A stretch of 64,000 nt of DNA from Escallonia rubra (Eukaryota; Streptophyta; Magnoliopsida; Escalloniales; Escalloniaceae). The notes below the pieces were generated by a model. It saw nothing but the letters and a program-made list of their open reading frames with translations, made no database searches and was not told the DNA's origin. The position numbers and the translations under genes were made by a program. The stretch is from assembly GCA_033065855.1 (NCBI GenBank), contig JAVXUO010002023.1, forward strand, positions 231,001 to 295,000. Reading direction: 5' to 3'. This document shows positions 1-11,792 of this stretch, one piece after another (the stretch's first letter is position 1; every line of letters starts with the position of its first letter).

Positions 1-1715
1 GCCGCTCTTATAGTCGAAGATGGACGTCAATCTTACGTGAACCGCGATGCGATTTTTGAAGAAAGAGGTGCAAGACTTAGAAGAATTATCAAATTGCATC
101 CAAAATTTATGACTATGCAATATCCAACCCTTTTTCCATATGCAGAAGATGACTTTCGAGTAGATATACAACAAAATACAGCTGCTAATGGTAGATCAAA
201 AACAACATCAATTTGTTAGCATGCGGGATTATTATGCTTATAGACTTCACAGCAAAAGGGTGAGGTTGAAACACTATTTTTAGGGGGACGGTTGTTTCAG
301 CAATATGTTATTGATGCATTTACATGTATTAAGGAGAGTACTTTGCGTTGGATAAGAATGAATCAAAAGCGTCTCAGAGCAGAGTTGTACAAGGGCCTTA
401 GGGATATTGTTAGCAGTAACACAACACCGGCATCTTTTGGATGGAGGTTTGTTTTACCATCGAGTATTACAGGCGGCCCAACATACATGGCTCAGATCTA
501 TCAAGATGCAGTGGCTATCTGTAGATGGGCTGGCCATCCAGATCTTTTCCTTACCATCACTTGCGATTCAAAATGGCCTGAAATTGAAAGCTTTTTGACC
601 TTATTTGTAGGTATTGTTGCTTGAGTGTTCAAAATTAGGCTCGATGGACTAATGACAGATTTAAGGAAGTGAAATATTTTGGTAAAATTACAGCAGGTAA
701 TTTAATTTATAAATGTCTTTTTTTGGATAAATTCGCTAAAACTCTCATTTAGAAAGGCGTTTCTATTGTCACAGCTATTTACACAATTGAATTTCAGAAA
801 GAGGTTTACCCTACGCTTGTATCTTGCTCTTCCTACACCAGATGATAAACCAAGACATGCTTCTGATATAAATAGGATTATTTCTGCTGATTGCTCGATA
901 AAGTTTCTGATCCTTTAGCCTACGACTCTGTTGTGAAGTTTATGATACATAGGCTGTGCGGGTCTAGAGATATGAAACATTCTTGCATAGTTGACGAAAA
1001 ATATTCTAAATTCTATCTTGATAAACGTTCTAAGACTATTATTAGAGAAGATGGGTTTCCTCATTACCGAAGGAGAAACAGTCATATGATCACAAAGAAA
1101 GGTGGTCATCATATTGATAATAGAGATGTGGTGCCCCGTAATGTTGATTTGATTGTTAGTTTTCTAGCTCATATAGATGTGAAATTTTGCAATCAAGATA
1201 GACTGATAAAGTATTTGTTTAAATATATCAGAAAAGGCCAAGAGCAGGCAACTATTTTGATTGAATAGAATATGACGACCAATATAAGAGGTGCTAGACA
1301 ATTACGTGACGTTGATGAAATATAGAAGTACTTAGATTGTCGTTATGTATCAGCCTCGGAGGTCTGTCGGCAGATTTTTGAGTTTGATGTCAAGTTTCGT
1401 ACTCCCGTTGTCAAGAGGTCGTCCTGTCACCTTCTTGAGGAACATACAATGATTTTTTATGACAATGGAGAACTAGATGATGTACTTAACAGTGATAATA
1501 TTGACAAAACCATGTTCACAGAATGGATGGAGACTAATAAAGGAAATAACATTGCCAAAAAAACTCACATAAGCTGACTTCCCATCTAAGTTTACATGGA
1601 AGCATACATAAAAAAAAGTGGGATCCCAGGAAGTTCCTACAAGATTAGCAGAATGTATTATGTTCATCCCTCTACTGGAGATAGATTTTACTTACGAGTG
1701 CTTTTGAACATTGTC
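1..1715 (+). pseudogene. Helitron helicase-like N-terminal and Rep region, broken
   Basis: Several frames give fragments of the Helitron_like_N/Rep protein. At 37-219 there is the QYPTLFPYAEDDFR block, which matches the family's QYPLLFP(Y/W)GE motif. At 292-600 there is the segment with TGGPTYMAQIYQDAVAICR and FLTITCD. At 891-1268 there is the block ending in CNQDRLIKYLFKYIRKG, typical of the region just after the Rep domain. At 1270-1715 the reading continues in pieces (KYLDCRYVSASE, FTWKH, LLNIV) up to the site where the solo LTR entered. The pieces lie in different frames with stops between them, so no intact protein is made. The window starts inside the gene. Confidence 0.8.
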
Positions 1716-4639
1716 TGTAATACCCCGAACCTTGATTTATGCCTAGCCAATTTGTTTATATTTAGTGACGATTATGAACGTAACATTTAGTGTTGATGTG
1801 CATAATTAAGATTTTATCGACAACAATTCGCAACGATTTTATACTTAGAATCGATATTTGTTATTAGAGTGACTTTTAGCGATGATTAGTGAATCGGGGT
1901 CAGTTATAAAATTATATTTAAATTGGGATCTCTAGCGACGATTATTGTCAACGGTATTGATTGTGACTTTTAGTGACAATGTATAATGCTCCTAAGTTGC
2001 AAATTAATGAGGTTGGAAGAATGTAATGCCCAGAATGTTTCATTGGTCAATGAAAATTTTATTTTAACCTTAATCTAAGATTATTGTGATCTTTTAAGAG
2101 GAATGTGGGTGAGATGAGAACACTAGCTAAGTATGGGGGGTCTTTAGAATTATTCTAACCTAGGGCAACCATATATAAAGGAAGTTTTAAGAGGGCGGCC
2201 GTCCTAGCAAATCTGCCACCACCTTTATGCAAAGTCCAGAGAAGGAGAGAGAGAGAAGGAACAAGGCTAAGCAAGGGAAAATTCAAGGTAATGGAATCCA
2301 TAAAATCTCTCTTTAGTTTAGCCACAAATTTGGACGTTTTATATGTGTATTTGGTGTGGAATTGATAGCTTTCGGTAGTATTTGAGAAGAAGGCCGCTAT
2401 AGAGCAGATTAAGAGTGGGTTAGAGTTTTTGTCATATCTCCTTTATTTTAAATCTGATTAATATTATTTTACCCTTTCTGAAAACTTCTTTGTCTTGTCT
2501 TCAACTCTTTAGTTTTGAGTTTTCTTAGAATCCCACGTTTCCACATTGAAAATCGATCTTAGAGTCAATCTACTGTAAAAATCCAGAATTTTTGGTTTCT
2601 GGCAGCCACTTCGATTTATCATAGAAACTTATTTACTCATGGGATGTTTATGAAATTTATATTTATAAAAACCTCAGAAAGTCCTCTTTAACTTTTTAGT
2701 TTATATTTTTCTGAGATTCATAGTATTTATACTCTAAAATAATTATTGACCAAAACTGGTTTGCACAGAGATGTGTTGTTTTGATCAGCCAATTCTATTT
2801 ACTGTAGAGATGTCATCAATCATTGGATTTTTGTGAGCTTTATATTTTTGAAAACCTTAGAAAGTCTACTTTAACTTTTTAGTTTTTTAAGATTCATCAT
2901 GTTTCTTCCTCAAAATGGTCCATCTACAAAATTAGGGTTTGCTGAAAAATGTTGTTTTCAGAATTATATATTAGTACATTGCCCAAGACTTTTTAAGCCA
3001 CTTCTAAGCATATTTGGGCAAAGTACAAAACAAAAACTACCATTATTTTTGTGAAGACTTGGATGTAGAAATTTATTGGAGTCTTCTAGGCATGCGAAAG
3101 GTCTGAAACGACCTTATTTTGAAAATAGGCTTTTGAATTGTTTGATATAGCAAAAAACATTATTTTTAGCTGGAAATTTTACAGTGGTCTAAACACACTG
3201 AGAGGTTTAAGTGTCTAAAAGTTTGTGGCATTCTGGCACTGCTCGATATATTTTGAAAACATGAGCATTAGCGCTCAATTTAAGGAGTGACTTAGGGTTC
3301 CGAGCGGAAAATTCCCCGAGAGGCCATTATGGTCCGAAAATCCCACCTAGCTGGTTAAAATAGTCTTTCTGGTTATATCGCTATATGTAACGGTACATTT
3401 TGAAGTCGGGGGTAAATAGAAATTTTACTGAAGTCGAGGGGCGGTTTGGTAATTTCACTTACTTGAGGAAAACTTAATGCTTAGGTGTACTTGAACGACA
3501 ATGAATAACATCCGTGTTAATTGTTATTTAGGTTTCGATAGACAAGAGCTAGGACCAGCTTTTGAACAAATACCAAAAGCAGTTATTCAACGAGGTAAGT
3601 ACACCTGCCATATTCCTCCGTATACTTTATTATCCTTCTATGTATATGTATAAACGACTTATTCCAATTAGAAGTTTTAAAGACTTTCACATGCTACTGT
3701 TTTTTTTTTTGTGTAAATTGGTTTGATGAGAAAATGCATAAAAAATGCCATGAAATATTTATCTGAGTAGTGTTTTAAAGTTCACTTATGTTGAAAAAAG
3801 ACAGTATTTATGACTTGGTTATTGTGCCCCATATCCACAGGGGAAAGTTGGATTTTGGGTCCTGGTCGACGGGACGATACGTTGATGCACAATACTGTTG
3901 CTCGTGGTTCGCCCTTGCGTCCACAATAATATTTATCCCAGGAAGGGGTAGGGATTGTGGGCCCTAGTTAGGGGAATGTACGCTGATCGCAACATAACTA
4001 AGTTAGGATGAACTGTGATAGTTGTTAATGAGCCTTCTTAATGTCATGCCTATGTTCTGAAAATATTGGATGAATTGCTTTCATAAAGTATATATGTACA
4101 TTATCTTCTATGAAAATATTTACCAGTTTTAAATCGAAGAGAAACCATGGCATGCTTTTATGAATCCCAAAACCTATTTTAGGAATGTGGTATGTGTACT
4201 TATTGGGCCCCAAGCTCACTCTTTTATAAATGTTTTCAGGTGATTATCTAGATGGAATCGCACTGATGAGGGCCACGAGGATGTAGCTATGGTAGACCCT
4301 GCTAGAGGAGTTGTAGTCCTCTTAGATTATTTAATAAATCATTTGGTGGAGTGCTAGTACTAAAGTTGTAATTTGAGATTTTTCGAAGCTTAGATTTCCA
4401 CCGGATTTAAAATGACCCATGTTAGTTGTTAAATAAAGAATGTCATTGGAGATTCATTGAGAACTTATAAGCGTGATTTTAGAAATATTATTAAGGAGAT
4501 AGATTTAAATTACTTGGTTATAGATTCTTGTGTACAGGTTGTAGTAAGGCCTAGCAGAGCCCTGGGTGGATGTTCCGATGGGCCTGCGGCCGGTCACGGA
4601 CCTAGCTCATGGGCTCACCCATGGGTTCGGGTCGTGACA
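1716..4639 (+). mobile_element. Gypsy-type (chromovirus-like) solo LTR inserted in the Helitron
   Basis: The block begins TGTAATACCCCG and ends GGGTCGTGACA, giving TG...CA termini. It is flanked by the 5-bp direct repeat TTGTC (1711-1715 and 4640-4644). Helitron helicase coding lies on both sides. The 2.9-kb length and the TGTAATACCCC start resemble long LTRs of Tekay/Del-type gypsy elements. I saw no PBS, gag or pol inside and no internal duplicate, so it is read as a solo LTR left by LTR-LTR recombination. It holds only AT-rich non-coding sequence and an inverted or tandem TAGCGACGA-like motif near its start. It is younger than the Helitron. The orientation is inferred from the terminal sequences. 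Confidence 0.75.
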
Positions 4640-4644
4640 TTGTC

Positions 4645-6585
4645 AAGGGTCCTGAATGTGATGATTGTATTAGTACTGTAAATGGTGTTGCTCATCCTAC
4701 TTATAAAGCAGCATGTTAGACCATGATTTGTTAGATGGGGATGATGAGTGGCATCAAGCCATAGGGGAAGCGAAAATTTGGCAAACAACCCACCGGCTAC
4801 TTGAGTTGTACATGTGTTAATCCATTATAGGGTCACTGATCCACTAGAGCTATGGGAGCGATATTGGGAACTACTTTAGATGACATTCTTTTATCCCAGG
4901 GACGAGTCTTGGGCATGTCAGAATTGAATCTATCAACTAAACAAGTTAAAAATTACGTATTGTATGAAACTGAGAAGATATTGAACAATAATAGCCGGTA
5001 ATTGAAAGAATTTAGTACCTTTCACTTCTTGACTTGCCACTAATTAATGAGCATAGAATTAAATTAATTACGGAAGAGTTGAACTATAACGTCCATCTAC
5101 TTGCTCGAGAATATGCGCAACTATATGCTGGCCTTAGTGCTGAGCAGAAAATGTCTATGATTCTATTTTACAATTTGTTGATAGGGGAAACGGTCGTCTT
5201 TTCTGTGTTATGGAAATGGAGGAACTAGTAAAACTTATTTTTGGAAAACCGTGATTTTCCGTATTGTTCCTAAGGAAAAATTGTTTTGGCCGTGGCATCA
5301 TCCGACATTGCTACCCTTTTATTGCCTAGTGGTAGAACTGCACATTCTATGATCAAAATCCCAATATCACTACATGATGATTCATGTTCTCCAATCAATC
5401 AAGGCTCAGAGTTGGCATAGTTAATATGTAAGGCAAAGTTGATAATTTGGGATGAGGCACCGATGGAATATAGAAATGCGTTTGAGGCAATGGTTTGCGC
5501 ATTGAGAGATATAATGCATTTTGATTGCCCACAATCTCAATACAATGGTTTTTGAGGGAAGGCTGTGGTACTAGGAGGTGACTTCAGGCGAATTCTTCTG
5601 GTTGTAGTCGGCGGGAGCAGATGAGATATTATTGATGCTTCAATAAATAAATCTACCTATATTTGGGATCATTGCAAGGTTTTTGTTATAACAATTAACA
5701 TGAGATTGATGGATGCTTCTTTAAATCATTCTTCAATATAGTCCATGCAAGAGTTTAGCAAGTGGAAAATATATCTTGAAGATGGAAAGCTACCTACATT
5801 TGCATTGCAAGATGAAGATGAACCTTACGGAATTGAAGTTCCTAATGATCTCTTACTTTCTACAACAGTAGATTCCTTTGATGGTATCATATCTAGCTAG
5901 CATATATCATAATTTATTAACTTAGTGTGGTGATCATAAGTACTTAACACAAGAGCTATTTTTTCACCAGCAATGATATCGTCGATAAGGTCAATCATTA
6001 TATTCACTCATCCTTTCTGATAGAAACGAAACAATATTTGAGCTCTGATCAAATATTGCCAAGTTCCAACAACGTGGATGATCTATCTGTGACGTATCCT
6101 ACTAAATTCTTGAATACATTAAACTTTTTCGGGATACCAAGACATGAAATTGAGTTGAAAGAGGGGATTCCTATTATTTTTTTGTGAAATCTTAATCATG
6201 GCAAGGGAATTTGCAATGATACGAGATTGACTATCATACATTTGAAAGACATAATAATTGAAGCTGAAATAATAACGGGTAGTCATGTGTGTGATAGAAT
6301 TTTTGTGATAAAGTAGAAATGACTCCAACCGAGTCGAAGTGGCCTTTCAATTTTTTAAGAAGGCAATTTCCACCGAAGCGTGCTTTGCAATGACAATTAA
6401 TAAAATCCAGGGACAGACCTCTGAAGATTTTCGTGGTGACTTGTCGAAATTTGTGCTTAGTCACGAGCAATTGTACGTCGACGTGTCCCGAGTAACTTCA
6501 CGTTGTGATTAAAGTTTTTTATTGACAATGACGGAAAGTGCGAGAATCATTACAGAAAAATATCGTGTACAAGGAAATCTTTGAT
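4645..6585 (+). pseudogene. Helitron PIF1-like helicase region, broken
   Basis: Coding resumes right after the solo LTR with the NGVAHPTYKAAC block (around 4680), which in Helitron proteins precedes the helicase. Then come LITEELNYN (around 5065), a degenerate P-loop read as GGTSKT where GGTGKT is expected (around 5220), the Walker-B block IWDEAPM (around 5450), VVLGGDFR (around 5565), NMRL (around 5700), the FFGIPRHEIELKEG block (around 6125-6165), and the C-terminal TINKIQGQT and LYVDVSRVTSR motifs (around 6390-6500). These are the SF1B/PIF1 motifs in their normal order. Stops and frame changes are scattered through it, and the altered P-loop would itself impair ATP binding. It is non-functional. 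Confidence 0.8.
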
Positions 6586-6885
6586 AATTTACCGTAAGAT
6601 GTTATTTTCTGTTATTTTAAAAAGGTGTAAAATGTCTCTTATCTTTTGATAAGCACATTTAGTTTTCAATTTGTTATTTTGGCTAAAATCTTATTTTCTT
6701 CTCCTCTTAACTCTAGGTATTGATAATATGTCTTTCATGTAATTGTTAGAAATTCTTGTGTTAAAGATGAAAAAAGTGTTATAGTGTTGTCCTTATTTGA
6801 TTTTCAATGTTTTTGCCTTTTGATATATTGTTGTTTGGTGGCATGCAATTATTTATCTCTTAATACAATGTTTCTTTTTTGTGGA
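6586..6885 (+). other. AT-rich spacer between helicase and RPA-like gene
   Basis: No coding similarity, repeat or RNA gene is recognisable in these 300 bases. The stretch is T-rich on the plus strand and may hold the leader or a first intron of the RPA-like gene. Confidence 0.4.
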
Positions 6886-7620
6886 CGCAATTTCTTGCTT
6901 GAACAAAATAACGATTCAGTCAATCAACTCTTACGTCAATTGACAAAGAACAACTACCACTACAAGATCAAGGTCCGAGTTACACGTATGTGGGATGCAG
7001 TCAATTTCAAAAATAAGAACAATGTGATGAGTCTGGACATGGTATTGCTAGATGAGCAAGTAACAAACTTTAAAGTAATTTAATTCACAAATTTAAGTTT
7101 TTCTTAATATAGACACACACACACACACACACACACACAAGACAATCACAAACATGCAATAATCCCTAAGGAGCTTATTATCAAGTTTAAAGCACTTTTA
7201 CAGGAGGGACACATATACCTCATTTAAAACTTTAGGATTTTAGAATCTAAACAAAGCTTTAGACTTGTTTCGCATTCCCTTTTTATTAGCTTTACCATTG
7301 CAATACTTTGAAGCCAGACGTCGGTGAAGATAAATGCTTCAAACTCGACAAGTTTGAGTTTGTGGAGTTTAGTAATGTTGTTTCCCATTATAAAGTTGAT
7401 GCATTCTTGGCAGGTACTTTTTGTTGAATAATCAATAAATACGTGCATGCATATGCTATTGCATTCATCTACCTTTTTTTCCTCCTTTCATCTACATATG
7501 CGATTGGTGTGGTATGTAAGAAAAGCATTGCCCATGAAATTTGCAGTCAGGAGAAAATGGTGATCAAGAGAGATACTCAGTTGATTGACAAGAGGTATTA
7601 TATATTTGATGTTATCTTAT
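6886..7620 (+). pseudogene. RPA70-like gene of the Helitron, 5' part (split by the LTR element at 7629)
   Basis: The segment at about 6960-7065 reads YKIKVRVTRMWDAVNF and then MSLDMVLLDEQ, the start of the first DNA-binding OB fold of plant replication protein A 70-kDa subunits. A GT donor follows DEQ (near 7062). An (AC)n tract then precedes an AG acceptor near 7139, and the next exon reads HAIIPKELI, then FKALLQEGHIY, as in RPA. A later piece (about 7330-7420) carries FVEFSNVV. RPA coats single-stranded DNA, and plant Helitrons use such proteins in rolling-circle replication. At least one in-frame stop is visible in the second exon, so this copy is dead or has a different exon structure. 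Confidence 0.7.
7112..7139. repeat. (AC)n microsatellite at an intron acceptor
   Basis: About 14 AC units run directly into the AG that precedes the second recognisable RPA-like exon. Confidence 0.9.
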
Positions 7621-7628
7621 AGTTATTA

Positions 7629-7767
7629 TGTAACGACCCGGTCCACGGCCCCACCACAGGGCATTGCCTCCCTCAAAAGGGCTAACCAAGTAGGTACTTA
7701 TGAGTTCATAGGCAGGGTCTTATAAGGCCAATCGCAAACTCTCTCACAACCGATGTGGGATATTACA
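7629..7767 (-). repeat. 139-bp LTR, copy A (outer, 3' LTR)
   Basis: On the minus strand it starts TGTAATATCCCACATCGG and ends CCGGGTCGTTACA. It carries a plant snRNA-type promoter match (USE plus TATA). By eye it is identical to copy C. Confidence 0.9.
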
Positions 7768-7988
7768 ATCTCCCCACCTTATTCCTTAGCGTCCTCGCTA
7801 AGGCTCGATCACACATAGCCCAGAATCTTCCTCTCTAGCCAATGTGGGATATACCCGGCTCACCCTTCGTTGCCCCAACCATCCTCTTGATGTGGGATAT
7901 ACCGGGGCTTGCCTTCGTTTCCCCCAACCATTGGCAACCCGACTGGACAGCCCAGCCCGAGCTTTCGAGAGTCGGCTCTGATACCATC

Positions 7989-8127
7989 TGTAACGACCCG
8001 GTCCACGGCCCCACCACAGGGCATTGCCTCCCTCAAAAGGGCTAGCCAAGTAGGTACTTATGAGTTCATAGGCAGGGTCTTATAAGGCCAATCGCAAACT
8101 CTCTCACAACCGATGTGGGATATTACA
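7989..8127 (-). repeat. 139-bp LTR, copy B (internal)
   Basis: Same length and ends as copies A and C, with one base difference by eye. A PBS follows it on the minus strand. The U6 snRNA copy ends three bases upstream of it, where a polypurine tract would be expected for a normal 3' LTR. Confidence 0.9.
8075..8127 (-). promoter_or_regulatory. snRNA-type promoter match (USE + TATA) inside the 139-bp LTR
   Basis: On the minus strand the LTR begins with ATCCCACATCG, matching the plant snRNA upstream sequence element RTCCCACATCG. Twenty-five bases further on comes TTATAAGA, a TATA-like box. In plant U6 genes the gap between these elements is about 24 bases, and Pol II-type snRNA genes have a gap roughly one helical turn longer. 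The arrangement therefore looks Pol III-type. A TTTT lies about 40 bases after the TATA and could end a Pol III transcript. The same match is present in copies A and C. Promoter activity is inferred, not shown. Confidence 0.6.
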
Positions 8128-8130
8128 ATA

Positions 8131-8182
8131 AAAAAATTTGGACCATTTCTCGATTTGTGCGTGTCATCCTTGCGCAGGGGCC

Positions 8183-8214
<32 letters not shown>

Positions 8215-8228
8215 TCGGATGTCCCCGA
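8131..8228 (-). ncRNA. U6: U6 snRNA copy (pseudogene, 5' hairpin altered)
   Basis: The minus strand from about 8228 to 8131 matches plant U6 snRNA almost throughout: TCGGGGACATCCG, the ACAGAGA-containing segment (GATACAGAGAAGATTAGC), CCCCTGCGCAAGGATGAC, and the 3' end GGTCCAAA followed by seven T. The first few bases of the normal 5' hairpin (GTCCCT) are replaced by other sequence. U6 is the catalytic RNA of the spliceosome. This copy has no USE or TATA box upstream in the proper place, so it is probably not transcribed as a gene. It lies inside the chimeric LTR element, with its T-tail three bases from LTR copy B, suggesting capture through reverse transcription. Confidence 0.85.
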
Positions 8229-11200
8229 TCCCGGAATTTCCAGAACGTTAACACTCGATCCATCAATCACTAATCATAAAATCCTCAACTCAAACAAAAT
8301 AAATACTACCAATTCTGTCAGAGCAACTAAACCATCGACTTAATCATAGTCGAAACATCAAGTCCAAACTAACAATTCTAAATAACAATAATGACCCACG
8401 CAGGGGTTCTAATGACTAATACTAAACTTAGATTCACTTGTCCGCTTGTCTCTAGTCCAGTTTCAAGTAATCTAACGCTGTTCACTACCTGCAGAAAGGA
8501 AGTCGAAGGGGAGTGAGCTTTTGAGAGCCCAATAAGGTCGCACAAAGATTTAAAATAGTAAAAACGATTCGGACGATTTTTCATATAAAACATTTGAAGA
8601 GTATTTTCAATAAGATACAACACTTAGACAAAGATGAATAAAACGAACGATTTTACATTTAAGTCCAATAACAACTTTTTGTGGGATTTTGCTTTCGATG
8701 AAATCACTACAATACGATATAAACATAGGGATGAGTATTCAACTCATTCCCTTAAATAATATTCATTTTGAAACACTTCGGATATAATAAAGCATGAATG
8801 GATAATATTCAAAACAGTTCAAGTGTAATAAAACATAGACAGGAAACATTGAACATGAGTAGTACAGAAGCAAAGCCACCCCGGCAGTGCTCGATCGCTT
8901 TACATATGCATATGTACACTGACTAGTCCATCTAGGTACTAGTTAAACCCATCCAACAGACCATCCTTATAACGCCAACAATACAGACCATCCTTATGGC
9001 TCACAAGTTACTAACTCATGTCAACATTGAGAAACAATAATAAATTTCAAAACATTTTATGATAATTGAATCGATAAAACAGATGAGAGTAAACAATTTA
9101 AGAATTCCAAACGATCGCTATAAGGCTCAATTTAGGCTTTCATGGACAGTTTCAAAACAACTTTTATATCAGCATAAAATCGAATCAATTTAGTTTGTAA
9201 AACTGTTTTATAAACATTTGAAAACAGAATAACGAAACGGGGTTCGGATAGAAATCCCTTACCTCGGTCCAAGCTATGCGATGCTACCAACCTCGATTAT
9301 AATTCTTTGAATAAACCTAAATTGACAAATCCATATGTTAGAACATAATCTATACTACAATACTATAAACCTAATATAAACTACCCAAACGGCGCTCGCC
9401 TCTAACCCCGGAATCACACAACTCAAAGGGCGTCTCGCACACGGCCAACTTAACCGAGAACCCGGTACGCTCTTTAATGCATAACCGTATTCTAAATTTA
9501 TTATAAATTAAAATAAAACACTTGTATAGCTTAAAACATTATAATAAGTCAAAATATGAATTTTCTGAATTTTTGAATATTTTCGAATTAAAATAATTTC
9601 TTTAAATACAATAAAAACCCAATAATAGCCATAATTACTTGCAGCAGAAAATAAGTCCCATAATTTTTATAAGAACTTTAAAATATATATATAAATTATA
9701 GAAATTGAAATCAGAATTTAAAAGACATAAAAACTATTTCTTTATTTTTCATTTTGTTTAATTCAATGCGATACTGAAAATGATAACAAATTGATTCCAA
9801 AAATCATCAAATTTATACTGAGTCTTTATTATACCATAAAGACATTACTGTAATTTGTCCTAAAACATTTTCTGGGTTTAAGGTCTCCAAAACAATTTTA
9901 CAAATCTGAAATTACAGAAAATACTAAAAATTCATACGATATCAGAAAATTATGAAATTTTGCCAACAATTCTAATATGGTCTAACGTATTATACTGTAA
10001 ATTTTCACATGCTAACAATAAGCGTGCATTAACATATGCACATGCAAACTTAACGTCAAACCCGATCCGCATTTCCCTTCTTATCTGTCACAACCCACAT
10101 AAAAATCTCACAACCTACTCACATCACAGCTACTGCCTCGTGGCAGTAGCTTCTTCCCCTCTCATGCATACAATATACATTGCACACTCACCCTCATTAC
10201 ATCCACAGCACCCACAAATATATATAGATATACATCTACCATGCCCACTGCTGAGAGGCAGTGGGTCTCCCCCTCCCCTTCTTCTTCCTTTTCATTTTGT
10301 ACTTCACATAACTACATGTAAACACACAAATATATACACCTTACTCACGTACACAGCACACACACCAACCCACAACACACACACTCTTACGGCAGCTGCC
10401 ATGGCTGCCCACACTCCTCCCTCTCTCTCCCTTAACGCTCCCCACACACAGGTACATACGCCCACCACAAACCTGTAACACAGCTGCCCCCTTGCACCCA
10501 TTTCAGTTCACTCCCTCTCTAACCCACACAAACGCACATTACTGCACCTAATAGCATGCACCATTCCGACACATCTTCATGGGGCTGTTTGGCAGTCCAT
10601 TTTCCATCCTACGTGGACCACAACTTATACAAAAACACTCCATTTCTACTCACACAAACCTGTCACTCACTGCCACTTCACCCTTCACATAGTCCCCTTC
10701 ACATATATAAACACACACCCACCCACAAACATATATGCATACACATGCACAAGGCAGTGGCCAGATTGCAAAGTCTATGCGCCCATCTCTCTCAAACAGT
10801 TTCTCATTGCTCTCACTCTCAGCACACAGATTCACACAACCCACACATACATTCATCGCAGCACACCTCTCTCTCTCTACAGCAATAGCCCTTCACGGTT
10901 GTCTCTCTTTCTCACCACAGCAGTCCCATTAAACTAATTTACACAGGTTACCCGATCGCGCATAAACCTACATAACACATACATGGACTGCCCCCATGGC
11001 AGTCCACCTCTGTACACCCACAATCATTCAGCCACTCATGTTAGACCCTTATACGCACACCTAAATAAACAGCACTCACATCTCTACGTGCGCACACTAA
11101 AATGCTGAAATAAAAAGACGAAGAAGAAAGGGTCAAGGCTTACCGGAAAAGAATTGCGATTGCCGGACACTTCACCAAAACCCTTCTCCGATCTCCTTCC

Positions 11201-11546
11201 TTTGTCCTCTCTCTCGATCTCTCTCTCTCTCTCTGATCTCTCTGCCGATTTTCAGAAAAGGGTTGGAAAGTATATGACGGCTCCCTCACGAAAAGTATCT
11301 ATATATATATATGAAACCCTAGATCGGAATATTACCAAAAGCCACTTTATATTTTCATTAGTCTCTCCAAAATTTACCCAAACCTTTATTATTGCCAATG
11401 GGTCAAAAATAAATTATTTACTATACTTTAGATGCTCGAAAAATTTTAAATGGTTTGGTTCGATAACCCGCTATACTAAGTATCGCTAAAAAAAATATCC
11501 GCCGCTAAAATTTCTTATTAGGTCCAAAAAAATATCGGGGTGTTAC
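8229..11546 (-). mobile_element. Long gypsy (Tekay/Del-like) LTR sequence within the chimeric element
   Basis: On the minus strand a polypurine tract (AAGTGGGGAAGAA, about 11560-11548) is followed at 11546 by TGTAACACCCCGATAT, a typical start of a chromovirus LTR. The downstream 3.3 kb is non-coding. It includes a C-rich, CACA-rich zone at 10,080-11,100 and a CT-rich patch at 11,200-11,245. It resembles the middle of the solo LTR at 50202-54034 in composition. Its 3' end is not clear because the U6 copy begins at 8228. Open frames here (for example 9960-10478, rich in His and Thr) are low-complexity and not genes. Confidence 0.55.
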
Positions 11547-11792
11547 ATTCTTCCCCACTTATAAAAATTTCATCCTCGAAATTTCACGTACTTATGATAT
11601 CGAAACACTACGCTTTCACTAGGTAACTCTCAAACGAAGATGTCACAAAATTTTCACATAACCTCAAAAAATATTCGTCAAGAACATCAAAAACAACTTA
11701 GCAATCTCACAACTTCAAGTATTCGACCATAATATATGAGTCAGATTGTAACTTAACATATGATACCTCAAAGTCAAATAGTATACGAACAC

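Larger units (their letters stand above)
7629..8127 (-). mobile_element. TRIM-like unit: LTR, PBS, short internal region, PPT, LTR
   Basis: These 499 bp have the layout of a terminal-repeat retrotransposon in miniature. The 5' LTR is 8127-7989. It is followed by a PBS reading TGGTATCAGAGCC (initiator tRNA-Met type), then about 220 non-coding bases, a polypurine tract (AAGGTGGGGAG type, about 7770-7785), and the 3' LTR (7767-7629). The unit lacks its own target-site duplication: TATTA on one side does not match the sequence at 8128-8132. Its left LTR is instead paired by TSD with the LTR at 13423-13561. It is therefore part of the larger three-LTR element, not an independent insertion. Confidence 0.7.

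Noticed and set aside
7629-8127. An independently inserted 499-bp TRIM
   Set aside because: Its two flanks (TATTA and ATAAA) do not match; the TATTA pairs with the far LTR at 13423-13561.
8131-8228. A working U6 snRNA gene
   Set aside because: No USE or TATA box at the correct distance upstream, the 5' hairpin is altered, and it lies inside a retroelement. The nearby LTR promoter points away from it, because it lies downstream.
9960-10478. 172-residue open frame rich in His, Thr and Pro, with a partner frame at 10556-10888
   Set aside because: Low-complexity CACA/CCACA sequence inside a gypsy-type long LTR; no domain and no support from the opposite LTR.
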